Source: an uncultured Clostridia bacterium (GTDB lineage Bacteria; Bacillota; Clostridia; Saccharofermentanales; DTU023). From it: a stretch of DNA of 62,902 nt. The stretch lies in contig CAKZWV010000059.1 of NCBI GenBank assembly GCA_937922005.1, positions 1 to 62,902 on the forward strand. Reading direction: 5' to 3'. Of this stretch, positions 16,536 to 25,679 are shown one piece after another. Below the pieces are notes generated by a model. That model saw only the letters and a program-made list of their open reading frames with translations. It did not search any database and was not told the origin of the DNA. The position numbers and the translations under genes are program-made. Position 1 is the first letter of the stretch. Every line of letters starts with the position of its first letter.

Positions 16536-16783
16536 CCGGCCTGCGAGCCTGTTAAGGCGGCCTGCTGCTCAAATGAGGGCGATCTGCTGCTCAAATGAGG
16601 GCGGTCTGCTGTTGGAAGCGGGATTATTTGCTATACTAGGGCAACATATGAGCTAGATAGGTTGACGAGATGTGTTAGCCAGCTGCTGGTCAGCCGTATC
16701 AGCGCAAATGTGTTGGTCAGCTGCTGGTCAGCCGTGTCAGTCAGAAAGGAGGCCGTCGAGGGGCCTCAGGGAGAGGAGGGACC
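16536..16783 (+). repeat. Intergenic region with two short tandem repeats and a promoter
   Basis: CTGCTGCTCAAATGAGGGCG(A/G)T occurs twice at about 16562-16608. A 34-base unit containing GTCAGCTGCTGGTCAGCCGT occurs twice at about 16674-16741. Between them, TGCTATACT (16629-16637) is a plausible extended -10 promoter for murB. No small ORF was convincing. Confidence 0.65.
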
Positions 16784-17947
16784 ATGGAGAAAAGTGGCAA
16801 GATGAGAGCAAATAAGGAGGGTCTAGCCCTGCCGAAGAAGGTCGAGGAGATTCGTCGGGCCATAGAGGAGGATCCAGCCTACGCAGGCCTGCAAGGTTTG
16901 CTAGTTTTTGATTATCCTTTGCGTTCCAAGACGACTATGGGGGTAGGCGGGTCGGCAGCCCTCTATGCCTGCCCGAAGAAGTCTAGTGACCTGATCCTTT
17001 TGCAACAAATTATCCAGCGTTGGGATTTACCCTGGCTGCTTTTAGGGGCCGGTACGAATGTTATTTTTTCGGATTTGGGCCTGGAAGCCCTCTGTGTGGA
17101 CATGGGGGCGGCCTGGAAGGGTCTTTCGGTGGAGCAGGTTTCTGCGGAAGGAGAGGGTTGCTTCCGCCTGACAGCCCTGGCGGGGGAACGTCTGAGTGCC
17201 CTGGCGGCCTTTGCGGCCTCCCATGGCCTGGGAGGTCTCTCCTTTGCCTGTGGGATCCCTGGCTCTGTTGGCGGCGGAACTTTCATGAATGCCGGGGCCT
17301 ATGGGCCGTCGCTGGGTGATTTTGTGGAGAAGGTCAAGATTTTTGATATCAAACAGGGGGAGCTCTTGACACTGACCCAGGCAGAGATGGATTTTTCTTA
17401 CCGGCACAGTTTTCTACAAGACAAGCCGGAGTATTTGTTAGTCTCCGTTGATTTTCTATTGAAAAAAGCTCCAGACCCCAAGGCAGTTTACGCCGAGATG
17501 ACGGACTACCAGCTACGCCGGATGGGGGCCCAGCCCATGCAAGAAGCTTCTTCTGGTTCAGCTTTTAAGCGCCCGGAGGGTTATTTTGCGGGCAAGTTGA
17601 TTTCCGATGTCGGCCTCAAGGGTTATACCAAAGGGAAGATGGCGGTTTCTCCCATCCATGCTGGCTTTATCGTGAATCTTGGAACAGAGAGCTCCCAGGA
17701 GGTTTCTGACTTTTTCTGGGAGGTCCATGAAAAAGTTCTGGCAGCCACAGGGGTGAGCCTTGTTCCAGAACCCCTTTTCTTGGGAGAGAAAGGAGGCTTT
17801 TCTCAGGATTTGATGGCCTTTATAGGTCAAGTCAAGGAAGAGGGGGCACCAGCGGTGCCTTCACCTAAGCCAACTCCTGGATTGGCGCCTACGCCTTCGG
17901 GCGTGTCTGTCCAGGAAGAGGGGGAGGTCCCCCGTAAGGAGGTATAA
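16784..17947 (+). CDS. murB: UDP-N-acetylenolpyruvoylglucosamine reductase
   Basis: This flavoprotein reduces UDP-GlcNAc-enolpyruvate to UDP-MurNAc in peptidoglycan precursor synthesis. It has the FAD-binding TTMGVGGSAALY, LLGAGTNVIFSD and GIPGSVGGGTFMNAGAYG motifs. The catalytic serine is in SSGSAFKRPEG and the glutamate in EPLFLG, typical of the type II enzyme. At 387 residues it is longer than usual, with a Pro/Glu-rich tail of about 65 residues after the glutamate. GAGGAGGG precedes the ATG. rapZ starts one base after its stop. Confidence 0.94.
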   Translation: MEKSGKMRANKEGLALPKKVEEIRRAIEEDPAYAGLQGLLVFDYPLRSKTTMGVGGSAALYACPKKSSDLILLQQIIQRWDLPWLLLGAGTNVIFSDLGLEALCVDMGAAWKGLSVEQVSAEGEGCFRLTALAGERLSALAAFAASHGLGGLSFACGIPGSVGGGTFMNAGAYGPSLGDFVEKVKIFDIKQGELLTLTQAEMDFSYRHSFLQDKPEYLLVSVDFLLKKAPDPKAVYAEMTDYQLRRMGAQPMQEASSGSAFKRPEGYFAGKLISDVGLKGYTKGKMAVSPIHAGFIVNLGTESSQEVSDFFWEVHEKVLAATGVSLVPEPLFLGEKGGFSQDLMAFIGQVKEEGAPAVPSPKPTPGLAPTPSGVSVQEEGEVPRKEV

Positions 17948-17948
17948 G

Positions 17949-19028
17949 ATGGCCCTTCCACTGATTCTACTTTCTGGCCTTTCAGGGGCAGGCAAGTCGA
18001 CTGTGGCCAAGGTCTATGAGGACCTGGGTTATTACTGTATCGATAACCTGCCGCCCCAGCTTTTGCGCCCTCTTTTGGAGGCCCTCCGGGGGGATAAGGA
18101 GGTGCTTGCGCACCCGACTGACTCATCTGGCATCTCGATTGCAGCTTGTCCAGGTATGGTCCTTGTTATGGATGCCCGGGCCTTTGAGCTTTTTGGGGAC
18201 TTTACGAGTGAAATTCGCCAGCTGAAGAAGCAAGGCTATCCCCTTGAGATCATTTTTTTAGAGGCTTCGGAGGAGGTTTTGCGCACCCGATATAACCTGA
18301 CCCGGAGGCTCCACCCCTTGCGCCGGAGCCGGTCTCTGGGCGAGGCCATTGCCGATGAAAGGACTTTGATGGCCAATTTACGGGCCATGGCAGACCTGGT
18401 GGTTGACACTTCTTCGCTAACCACCCAGGAAGTTCGTTCGGTGATTTACCAGCACCTTCCCTCCGGCTCCACAGCCCACATGGGGGTCCGGATGATGAGT
18501 TTTGGCTACAAATATGGCCTACCTTTGGATTGTGATCTGGTAGTGGATGCTAGAATTTTAGCCAATCCTTGGCATGTGCCAGCTTTGCGGCCCATGACGG
18601 GGCTTGATGAACCGGTCCATGAGTATATTTTCCGTCAACCCTTGGCAAGTACCTTTCTGAAGCAGGTGGAGGATTATTTGGACTTTTGCCTTCCCCTCCA
18701 TTTTCAAGGGGGACGGCTCCAATATACCGTGGGCATCGGCTGTACGGGGGGGCGTCACCGGTCGGTTGCTGTTGCGGAAGCCCTGGTAAGTTACCTGACT
18801 CGGGAACATTATCAGGTGTCTTGCGTCCACCGGGACCTCTATCTAGATTCGACCTGGGCGGAACTGCGCAAACAAAAAGAAAAGCTGGGCACTGACCAGG
18901 GACTGCCAGCGCGGGACGAGCAAGGAAAGAGGCTAGGAGAGCAAGATAAGGCGATGGAAGGCCAAGAGAAAGCGACGGAAAGACAAGAGAAGGAGATGGA
19001 GGCCCAGGAGGAGGCAGATCATGGATAA
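17949..19028 (+). CDS. rapZ: RNase adapter / nucleotide-binding protein RapZ (YvcJ)
   Basis: This P-loop protein binds nucleotides and, in enterobacteria, guides RNase E on small RNAs; in Bacillus YvcJ affects competence. The Walker A GLSGAGKST is at residues 7-15, and the conserved C-terminal GCTGGRHRSVAVAEAL is near residues 258-273. About 45 extra residues of charged Gln/Glu/Lys repeats (QDKAMEGQEKATERQEKE-like) follow the domain. It is followed immediately by whiA; the yvcK gene usually found between them is absent. Confidence 0.93.
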   Translation: MALPLILLSGLSGAGKSTVAKVYEDLGYYCIDNLPPQLLRPLLEALRGDKEVLAHPTDSSGISIAACPGMVLVMDARAFELFGDFTSEIRQLKKQGYPLEIIFLEASEEVLRTRYNLTRRLHPLRRSRSLGEAIADERTLMANLRAMADLVVDTSSLTTQEVRSVIYQHLPSGSTAHMGVRMMSFGYKYGLPLDCDLVVDARILANPWHVPALRPMTGLDEPVHEYIFRQPLASTFLKQVEDYLDFCLPLHFQGGRLQYTVGIGCTGGRHRSVAVAEALVSYLTREHYQVSCVHRDLYLDSTWAELRKQKEKLGTDQGLPARDEQGKRLGEQDKAMEGQEKATERQEKEMEAQEEADHG

Positions 19029-20031
19029 GCCTTTGGTCCAAGAATTGCGCGAGGAGCTTTTCCAGCAGCTGACGGATGCACCGGAGGAGATTTACTTTCA
19101 CAGTCTGGGTGTTCCCGTTGAAAAAGAGATTTTGTTAACACATTTTGCCTGTTTTGCTTATCACTTCCAGGAGAAAAGATCAGAAAGTTGGATGCACAGC
19201 GTTAATTATCCCCTGCTCCTTTTTTTACAAAAGCGGATTGAGGATAAGACGGGGGTGAAAGCTACCATGGTCCAGGATGGAAAACGTTGGAAACTCTGGT
19301 CACGGAATGCCAAGCTCTATCAGTATCTGACATCCCTTAGGACCATTCTCCTCCGGGGGACGGCCAAGCAATATGCGATGGAACTTACGACGAATTCCAA
19401 AATGAAGGAACTAGCGGACTTCCCGGATCGAACCGAACTTTGCACCAACCATTACCATTCTTTGGTCCTGGCTTGTTTGTTTTTAGGGGCAGGGTCTTTG
19501 GCAGATCCGGAGAAGACCTATGGACTCTACCTCTATCCTGCAGACTACCCGGGGGTGGCCCCTTGGTATTTGGATTATTTGGAGGAAATTGGCCTAGAAG
19601 CCCGTTATTCGCATCAGGGTCGGTCGGTGATCTACTGGAAGGAGGGAGACCAAATTGCCCAGTTTTTTCGCCTGGCCAATGCCACTCAGACTTTCCTTAA
19701 TTTTGAGGCCTTGCGGTCCCAGTTTTCGAGCAGGTCGGATGCCAACCGTCGCTATAATTTTGATAAAGCTAATATTGAGCGGCAGACCAATGCCTATTTA
19801 GATAAGCTTATGGCGGTAGAGACCCTGGAGCAGGCTGGCCTGATGGCGACCCTATCACCGGACCTTCAGGTCGTGGCCCAGCTCTTAAAAGCCAACCCAG
19901 GGATTTCTTGGGAGGATCTAGGGAAGTTGCTGGATCCGCCCCTTTCGAAGTCGGGAGTTTACCATCGGATTAAGAAAATGAAGCAATTGGCCCAAAATGT
20001 AGGTCAACAAGGGGAAAAGCCCCAAAAGTGA
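19021..20031 (+). CDS. whiA: Sporulation/cell-division regulator WhiA
   Basis: This is a DNA-binding protein with an inactive LAGLIDADG homing-endonuclease core and a C-terminal helix-turn-helix, linked to cell division in Gram-positive bacteria. The core covers about residues 95-210 (LVLACLFLGAGSLADPEKTYGLYL). The C-terminus has RRYNFDKANIERQTNAY and the recognition segment LLDPPLSKSGVYHRIKKM. The sequence is divergent but the order and length (336 residues) fit. It overlaps rapZ by eight bases. Confidence 0.9.
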   Translation: MDKPLVQELREELFQQLTDAPEEIYFHSLGVPVEKEILLTHFACFAYHFQEKRSESWMHSVNYPLLLFLQKRIEDKTGVKATMVQDGKRWKLWSRNAKLYQYLTSLRTILLRGTAKQYAMELTTNSKMKELADFPDRTELCTNHYHSLVLACLFLGAGSLADPEKTYGLYLYPADYPGVAPWYLDYLEEIGLEARYSHQGRSVIYWKEGDQIAQFFRLANATQTFLNFEALRSQFSSRSDANRRYNFDKANIERQTNAYLDKLMAVETLEQAGLMATLSPDLQVVAQLLKANPGISWEDLGKLLDPPLSKSGVYHRIKKMKQLAQNVGQQGEKPQK

Positions 20032-20048
20032 GTTCAAGAGGAGATGAT

Positions 20049-20486
20049 ATGGCTAAGAAACCTGCATCCTTCCAGCCAGAGGAAGTAAAATTTGTAATGA
20101 TAGAACGAGCTGCTCAAGACCAATATCGACGGATGATCCTAGATATTTCAAATTCGATTATCTATTTTAGAAATAGTCATGCGACCTCGCTGGGCTGGAC
20201 TAAAATGGTAGACCCTCTGATTATAGATAAGCTGGTTGAGAAGGCTCTTAGCTTAGATTTCGAGGGAGAGATGAGTGTTTGGCAGATTCCTTCGAAAGAG
20301 GACCCCATTCTTTTCAAGGTTTCTCTCCATCGTAAATCTTTCGAGGGAGAAACTAGTTATAATATTGACGATGGGACGGAGCCGAGCATTGCCACCTATT
20401 ACGAGCCGAACCTTTCAGACCCCGCTTTTCAGCCACTTTTGGATGCCTTGAAAGAAGAGGATCTTTATGCGACTTTTTTTCTCTAA
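20049..20486 (+). CDS. Hypothetical protein
   Basis: I do not recognise this 145-residue protein. It is soluble, mixed alpha/beta in character, with no signal peptide, membrane segment or cysteines. ATG at 20049 is preferred over GTG at 20028 because AGAGGAG lies 6 bases upstream. It follows whiA by 17 bases on the same strand and is probably co-transcribed with it. Confidence 0.7.
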   Translation: MAKKPASFQPEEVKFVMIERAAQDQYRRMILDISNSIIYFRNSHATSLGWTKMVDPLIIDKLVEKALSLDFEGEMSVWQIPSKEDPILFKVSLHRKSFEGETSYNIDDGTEPSIATYYEPNLSDPAFQPLLDALKEEDLYATFFL

Positions 20487-20588
20487 AAGGGCTGGGGCCT
20501 TACAGGGGCAGCCGCTTCACAAGGACGGTCCTTTGCCTTGGGGCGGGCTAGGGCACCTTAAGCTTCAAGTCATAGAAAGGGAGGAGAG

Positions 20589-21545
20589 ATGGACAATTTA
20601 GAAGGCTTTTTTTTAGGACGCTTTTGGACTGATAGTAATTATTTTAATAAAAAACATTTTGGACTCCAGGTGGCCATCGGCATTTTAGGAGCCATCCCCC
20701 TGGCCCTGGCTATTTTGTGGCCAGCCAAGGCGAGTCTCCTTTTTCCCTTGCCCTTTCCTGTTAACCTGGGGCTTTTTCTTTTTCTCTATATTTTTTTACC
20801 TGGCTTGGCAGCCTTATATTGGCACTTTCCCTTGCCAGCCCGGGCAGGCGTCCTTGCTGGCTATACGGTGCAGTATTATTTGCTCCTGGCCTGGTTCAGC
20901 CAGTGGGCGAGCCAGAAAGTGACGGTCCGCTTGGACTCCTTGCCCTCTGCTTTCGCTGAGGATATCAACAAGAATATGAACTTTGCAGCCCAGATTTTTA
21001 AGATTGAAGATGCCCTCTTATCTACCTTCGTGACCTTTATCTCGGCCATCGCCATGTTGGGGCTGACCATTGTAGGCTACCTTCTCTTGGCCATCGTGGT
21101 TCCCCCCTTGGTCTTTAATATGGCCAAGGGAGGGCAGAGAGTCATCGATTACATCTGGTATCGCTTTATATTCAGACGTCATGATTATAGCCTAAGTGCA
21201 GCTACCACGGAAGCTATGGATGCCCTGCCCTCTTCTCTTGCCCGGATGGGCCCGGCCCGGCAGATGAAAAAACAAATCAAGAAGCGAGCCCGCAAGTCAG
21301 CAGCCCGGTCTATGTTAGCAAGGGACTATTCAGAAGAAGAGGCTTTAAGGGGGGACCGGCACCCTTTAGCTGAGCGCCAGCAAGCTGCTTCTATGCCCGC
21401 CTCTCGCCCTGCTTCCTCTTCCTTGGATCTTTTTGAACAAGCCTATTCGCCATCAGGTCAGCGATCCTTTGGGACCCGCCAAATCCCCCATGGTTTTCAG
21501 GAGGAGGATTCAAGGCAAGTAAGGAAGAGAGGGCCAGCTCGTTAG
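20589..21545 (+). CDS. Hypothetical multi-pass membrane protein
   Basis: This 318-residue protein has about four to five hydrophobic segments between residues 25 and 190, and then a basic, Arg/Ser/Gln-rich cytoplasmic tail of about 110 residues containing MKKQIKKRARKSAARS. No family is recognised. GGGAGGAGAG precedes the ATG. It lies between a gene of unknown function and the htrA gene, suggesting an envelope role only by association. Confidence 0.7.
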   Translation: MDNLEGFFLGRFWTDSNYFNKKHFGLQVAIGILGAIPLALAILWPAKASLLFPLPFPVNLGLFLFLYIFLPGLAALYWHFPLPARAGVLAGYTVQYYLLLAWFSQWASQKVTVRLDSLPSAFAEDINKNMNFAAQIFKIEDALLSTFVTFISAIAMLGLTIVGYLLLAIVVPPLVFNMAKGGQRVIDYIWYRFIFRRHDYSLSAATTEAMDALPSSLARMGPARQMKKQIKKRARKSAARSMLARDYSEEEALRGDRHPLAERQQAASMPASRPASSSLDLFEQAYSPSGQRSFGTRQIPHGFQEEDSRQVRKRGPAR

Positions 21546-21735
21546 GACAAAGGTAGAGCTGCCTGGTCTCCTAGCTTCGTGGCCAGGATAGGGAATATTT
21601 GTGTAAATTTGTCCCTGAAATTAACTGAGATTTTTTACTCAAATTTTCCCTTGGATTTTAACTTGGATTAAGGTCACCCACCTACAATGGGGGAGATTTA
21701 GAAAAGCGTGTAAACACATTAGAAAGGCGCATGAT

Positions 21736-23430
21736 ATGGAAGATCAATTTGAGCATGTCAATTCAACAGCATCGCAAGGCCAGCCTATGGGAACAACTTC
21801 GTCCCAAGCTGAGTCTATGGGCTTTAATGCAAGCCAGGGACCATCTATGGGGGCCAGTTCAAGTCAAGGTCAGCCCATGGGGGCTAACCCAAGTCTGGGG
21901 ACCTACACGTATGCGGGGAGCTCTTCGAAACGAGAAAAGAGAAAGGGCGGTGCGGTTGTTATCATCGTGATCCTTGCGATCTTTTTGAGTCTTGTCGGAC
22001 TTGTCGGGGGCATCAGTGCTTTCTATAACAAGAATAAAGCGAGTAAGAGCAAGCTGGAGCCTAAGGATGAGACCTACCGGAGCCAAGTTGAGGATTTGCA
22101 AAAGGAGAATATTAAACTCCGTAAGCAGCTGTCTGAGGCCAACCGTCGTCAAGGAAAAAAAGTTGACCAGGATCATAATCTGAACAATAACAAGGATCAA
22201 GATAAGAAAAAGACCAGGGATGATGACCTGGAAGTGACCATCCCTGGCCTTTCTGACCAGAACGACCTTGATGAGGAGACCGATAAGGACTTTGATGAGG
22301 ATGGCCGTCGCCTCCTTCCGACCAAGGATGAGGATAAGGACGACCAGGATCAAGACGATTCAGATGAAGATGAAATGTCCCTGAAGGACAAGATCCTGCA
22401 CAGGAATGAAGTAACCCACAACGGCCTACTTTCTCCTAAATTTGAAGCAAAAACGGAAGAAAATAAGACAAAAAAGCAGATGAATACCATCCAAGTGGTG
22501 GATGATACCAAGTCGAGCGTGGTGGCCATTTCGAATGAAAAGGTCATCCAAAGCATCTTTGGAGAGTTTTCCACCCCAACGGCTGGGTCAGGATTCTTAA
22601 TTAGTCCGGATGGTTATATAGTCACCAATAATCATGTGGTAGAAGGCAGTAATGATACCAAGGTTACCTTGGATGATGGGCGCATTTTCTCCGCTAGCAT
22701 CGTGGGCACTGACCCATTGACTGATATTGCGGTCTTGAAGATCGATACCAAGGGGGAGAAGGAAGAATTTGATTGCCTGTCCTTTGGCCGGTCAGATGAC
22801 TTGAAAATTGGAGAAGATGTTCTGGCGATCGGCAACCCGACGGGGACCCTCCAAGGTTCTGTGTCGAATGGCATTATCTCTGCTTTGAACCGGACCATCC
22901 CTGTCGGCGGAGTCGATATGGCTTATATTCAGACCAATGCGGCTATTAACAGTGGAAACTCCGGCGGCCCCCTGATTGACGCCTATGGAGATGTCATTGG
23001 TATCAATGCAGCTAAGATTTCTGGGAGCCCTTCTAACGGTGGTTTTGAGGGCTTGGGCTTTGCCATTCCTTCGGATACGGCTCGTCCTGTCATTGAGCAC
23101 CTCATCCGCTATGGTTACGTGAAGGGCAGGACCTATTTGGGAATCCTATGTTCGACCATCAGCAAGGATGCAGCTAAGATGTATGGGATTGGTGATCGAG
23201 CTGGTGTGATGATTGAAGAAGTCGTTGATGGCAGCTCGGCCCAAGAGGCTGGCCTGAGAGCTGGTGACCTGATTATTGGCTTTTCTGGCGAAGCTGTGAC
23301 CAGCTTTGATGACATCAATAATATTAAAAAAGATTTGAAGCCCGGTGATAAGGTGGAGATCATCTATTTGAGGCAAGGACAAAAACGTAAGGCCATGATG
23401 ACCTTGCAAGAGTATGTACCTGATAATTAA
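21736..23430 (+). CDS. HtrA/DegP-type membrane-anchored serine protease
   Basis: This is a trypsin-like envelope protease that degrades or refolds damaged proteins. Residues 1-65 are a cytoplasmic tail with about four SQGQPMG-like repeats, 70-92 are a transmembrane helix, and about 105-240 are a coiled-coil and very acidic stretch. The protease follows: histidine in VTNNHVVEG, aspartate in TDIAVLKID and serine in NSGNSGGPLID. One PDZ domain closes the protein (YLGILCS to LQEY). At 564 residues it is longer than typical because of the N-terminal additions. A strong terminator follows the gene. Confidence 0.93.
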   Translation: MEDQFEHVNSTASQGQPMGTTSSQAESMGFNASQGPSMGASSSQGQPMGANPSLGTYTYAGSSSKREKRKGGAVVIIVILAIFLSLVGLVGGISAFYNKNKASKSKLEPKDETYRSQVEDLQKENIKLRKQLSEANRRQGKKVDQDHNLNNNKDQDKKKTRDDDLEVTIPGLSDQNDLDEETDKDFDEDGRRLLPTKDEDKDDQDQDDSDEDEMSLKDKILHRNEVTHNGLLSPKFEAKTEENKTKKQMNTIQVVDDTKSSVVAISNEKVIQSIFGEFSTPTAGSGFLISPDGYIVTNNHVVEGSNDTKVTLDDGRIFSASIVGTDPLTDIAVLKIDTKGEKEEFDCLSFGRSDDLKIGEDVLAIGNPTGTLQGSVSNGIISALNRTIPVGGVDMAYIQTNAAINSGNSGGPLIDAYGDVIGINAAKISGSPSNGGFEGLGFAIPSDTARPVIEHLIRYGYVKGRTYLGILCSTISKDAAKMYGIGDRAGVMIEEVVDGSSAQEAGLRAGDLIIGFSGEAVTSFDDINNIKKDLKPGDKVEIIYLRQGQKRKAMMTLQEYVPDN

Positions 23431-23445
23431 GGATAGGTAAGCTTG

Positions 23446-23478
23446 CGCTCAGAATCCTAGGGGTTCTGAGCGTTTTTT
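23446..23478 (+). terminator. Terminator after htrA
   Basis: CGCTCAGAA and TTCTGAGCG form a 9-bp stem followed by TTTTTT. Confidence 0.93.
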
Positions 23479-23527
23479 ATGCCCTGGAGTAAAGAAAAGT
23501 AGAGAAAGACAAAGAAAGGAGCAATAG

Positions 23528-24688
23528 ATGCTGCAAGAAACGAGGACGATCAAGGTCAAGGACTTAGCGGACCACTTTCAGTTAAGGTGTTTTTATAAGG
23601 GGGAGGATTTTGATCGCAAGGTCATTAAAAATCCGGATTATATTCGCCCAGGCCTGCAACTGGCGGCCTCTTATAATTATTTTGTGAGCGATCGGATTCA
23701 AATCTTGGGGCACGCAGAAATGGCCTATTTGACTGAGTTCCCCGAAGATATCGCAGCCCAGCGAGTGGAGGCCCTCTTTGCCAAGGGCATTCCCGTCTTA
23801 ATCCTGGCCAATGGCACCCAGCCCTTTCCCTGGATGGAGGATCTTGCCCACCAATATAATATTCCCCTCCTGGGGACGGAGGAAAGGACTTCTCGCTTTG
23901 CTACGTCATTGGCGGTTTATATTGCTGAAAAAACCTCGCCTGAGGAGCGTCGTCATGCTAACCTGGTTGATATCTATGGGATTGGCGTTCTGATTGAGGG
24001 GGGGAGTGGGATTGGCAAGAGTGAGACCTCCCTGGAGCTGATTCGCCGGGGCCACCGCCTGGTTGCGGACGATGTGACAGTTGTCAAGCAAAGTGGGATG
24101 GACCGACTCCGGGGAGAGAGCTCGGAAACAGCCAAGAATTTCATGGTCATTCGAGGCATTGGCATGATTAATATTGCGGCCCTCTATGGACTGAGTGCCA
24201 CGAGTGATGCACATGACATTGATATGTTGGTGGTCTTGATCTCTGAGAAGGAGGCCCGTCAGGCCATGGATGAGAAGGATAAGGCAAATTCGTCCTCGAT
24301 CCATCAAATCCATTCGGTTAGCGATCCAGAGCCCCATTATACGACCATCTTAGGGATCCAGGTGCCAACCTATACGATCGTCGTGGCCCCTGGAAAAAAT
24401 ATTCCTATTCTGATTGAGACGGCGGCTCTGAACATGCGTTACCTTCAGACGAACCGGAGCCCCTTGCTGGATTATTTGGACGCCATGAAGGCCAAGGCTG
24501 CAGCAAGAGCCCTAGAGCAGGGGGAGACAGAGGAAAATAAGAACGGGCCACTCAATAATCTGCTACAAATCAAGGCAGAAGGTCTCGAGAAGCTTGGGGA
24601 AAAGTTAGAGAAAAGTTGCTATGAGAAGTCCCAGGAAAGTCCCGAAGAAAGTCCTCAAGAATGTCCCGAAGAAAGTCCCCAAGAATAA
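23528..24688 (+). CDS. hprK: HPr kinase/phosphorylase
   Basis: This enzyme phosphorylates and dephosphorylates Ser46 of HPr and so controls carbon catabolite repression in Gram-positive bacteria. It has an N-terminal domain (about 1-130) and a kinase domain with Walker A GGSGIGKSE near residue 156, LVADDVT, and the family signature IRGIGMINIAALYG near residues 207-220. About 70 extra residues follow, ending in a Glu/Ser/Pro repeat (ESPEESPQECPEESPQE). AAAGGAG precedes the ATG. No ptsH or lgt neighbour is present. Confidence 0.93.
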   Translation: MLQETRTIKVKDLADHFQLRCFYKGEDFDRKVIKNPDYIRPGLQLAASYNYFVSDRIQILGHAEMAYLTEFPEDIAAQRVEALFAKGIPVLILANGTQPFPWMEDLAHQYNIPLLGTEERTSRFATSLAVYIAEKTSPEERRHANLVDIYGIGVLIEGGSGIGKSETSLELIRRGHRLVADDVTVVKQSGMDRLRGESSETAKNFMVIRGIGMINIAALYGLSATSDAHDIDMLVVLISEKEARQAMDEKDKANSSSIHQIHSVSDPEPHYTTILGIQVPTYTIVVAPGKNIPILIETAALNMRYLQTNRSPLLDYLDAMKAKAAARALEQGETEENKNGPLNNLLQIKAEGLEKLGEKLEKSCYEKSQESPEESPQECPEESPQE

Positions 24689-24718
24689 GGAAATTTTTGA
24701 TTTTATTTCCTAGGTTTT
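24688..24718 (+). terminator. Weak terminator after hprK
   Basis: AGGAAAT and ATTTCCT form a 7-bp AT-rich stem, with a short T-rich tail (TAGGTTTTCT). It is only a possible terminator. Confidence 0.4.
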
Positions 24719-24733
24719 CTGATGCCCTGTGGC

Positions 24734-24762
24734 TTTTCATTTCGGTGCAAATAGCCTAGAAT
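24734..24762 (+). promoter_or_regulatory. Possible promoter of the mesaconase-glutamate mutase operon
   Basis: TTTTCA (24734-24739) and TAGAAT (24757-24762) are 17 bases apart, upstream of the first gene of the operon. The -35 match is weak. Confidence 0.4.
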
Positions 24763-24824
24763 ATGGGGGATAAGGCCTAGAGGAGGAAATGTGGAAATAT
24801 TTCCTACGACAAGGAGGAGGATTT

Positions 24825-25667
24825 ATGCGTGAGCTAACAGCGGAAAGTTTGATCGAGCCGATTGCGAACATGTGTATCCAGGTCAACAAGGTGTTGCCTG
24901 TTGATGTTCGTAAGAAGCTGGAGAAAGCAAAAGAAGAAGAGACATTCTCAACGGCCCAAGGGATCCTCGGAGATATCATCGAGAACTATAAAATTGCGGA
25001 GAGGACGCAGATGCCCATCTGCCAGGATACTGGCATGGCCTGCGTCTTCTTGGATATTGGTCAAGATGTCCATATCTCTGGGAGCATCGAGGATGCGGTG
25101 AATGAAGGGGTCCGTCAGGGTTATAAGAAGGGACTCCTACGTAAGAGCATGGAGACAGATCCCTTACAGAGGAAGAATTCGGGCGATAATACCCCGGCCA
25201 TGATCTATTATCGCTTGATCCCAGATTCAGACAAGGTAAAGATTACCGTGTCTCCCAAAGGCTTTGGTAGCGAGAATATGAGTCGTTTGGCTATGTTAAA
25301 GCCTGCCGATGGGGTGGAAGGGGTCAAGGACTTCGTCTTAAAGACGGTCAAGGAAGCGGGTCCTAACCCTTGCCCGCCCATTATTGTGGGCGTAGGGATT
25401 GGGGGCAACTTTGATAAGGTGGCCCTTTTGGCGAAAAGAGCCCTCCTGCGTGATGCGGCCTCCCACCATCCAGATCCCTATTATGCGGCCCTGGAGTCAG
25501 AACTTCTGGAAAAGATTAACCGACTGGGTGTTGGTCCCCAAGGCTTTGGGGGCAAGGCTACGGCTTTAGCTGTCCTGATTGAAAAATTACCCACTCACAT
25601 TGCGGGCTTGCCCGTGGCGGTCAATATTAACTGCCATGTCACCCGCCATATCAGCCAAGAGCTTTAG
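24825..25667 (+). CDS. Class I fumarate hydratase/mesaconase alpha subunit
   Basis: This 280-residue protein is the large subunit of a two-part iron-sulfur hydro-lyase (class I fumarase/tartrate dehydratase family). Three conserved cysteines that could hold a 4Fe-4S cluster are visible in PICQDTGMACVF (Cys66), NPCPPIIVGVGIGG and NINCHVTRH. The start at 24825 is chosen because AAGGAGGAGG lies just upstream. Immediately next to glutamate mutase and methylaspartase, the likely substrate is mesaconate, giving citramalate, rather than fumarate; that is inferred from context. Confidence 0.9.
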   Translation: MRELTAESLIEPIANMCIQVNKVLPVDVRKKLEKAKEEETFSTAQGILGDIIENYKIAERTQMPICQDTGMACVFLDIGQDVHISGSIEDAVNEGVRQGYKKGLLRKSMETDPLQRKNSGDNTPAMIYYRLIPDSDKVKITVSPKGFGSENMSRLAMLKPADGVEGVKDFVLKTVKEAGPNPCPPIIVGVGIGGNFDKVALLAKRALLRDAASHHPDPYYAALESELLEKINRLGVGPQGFGGKATALAVLIEKLPTHIAGLPVAVNINCHVTRHISQEL

Positions 25668-25679
25668 GAAGGAGTGTCT

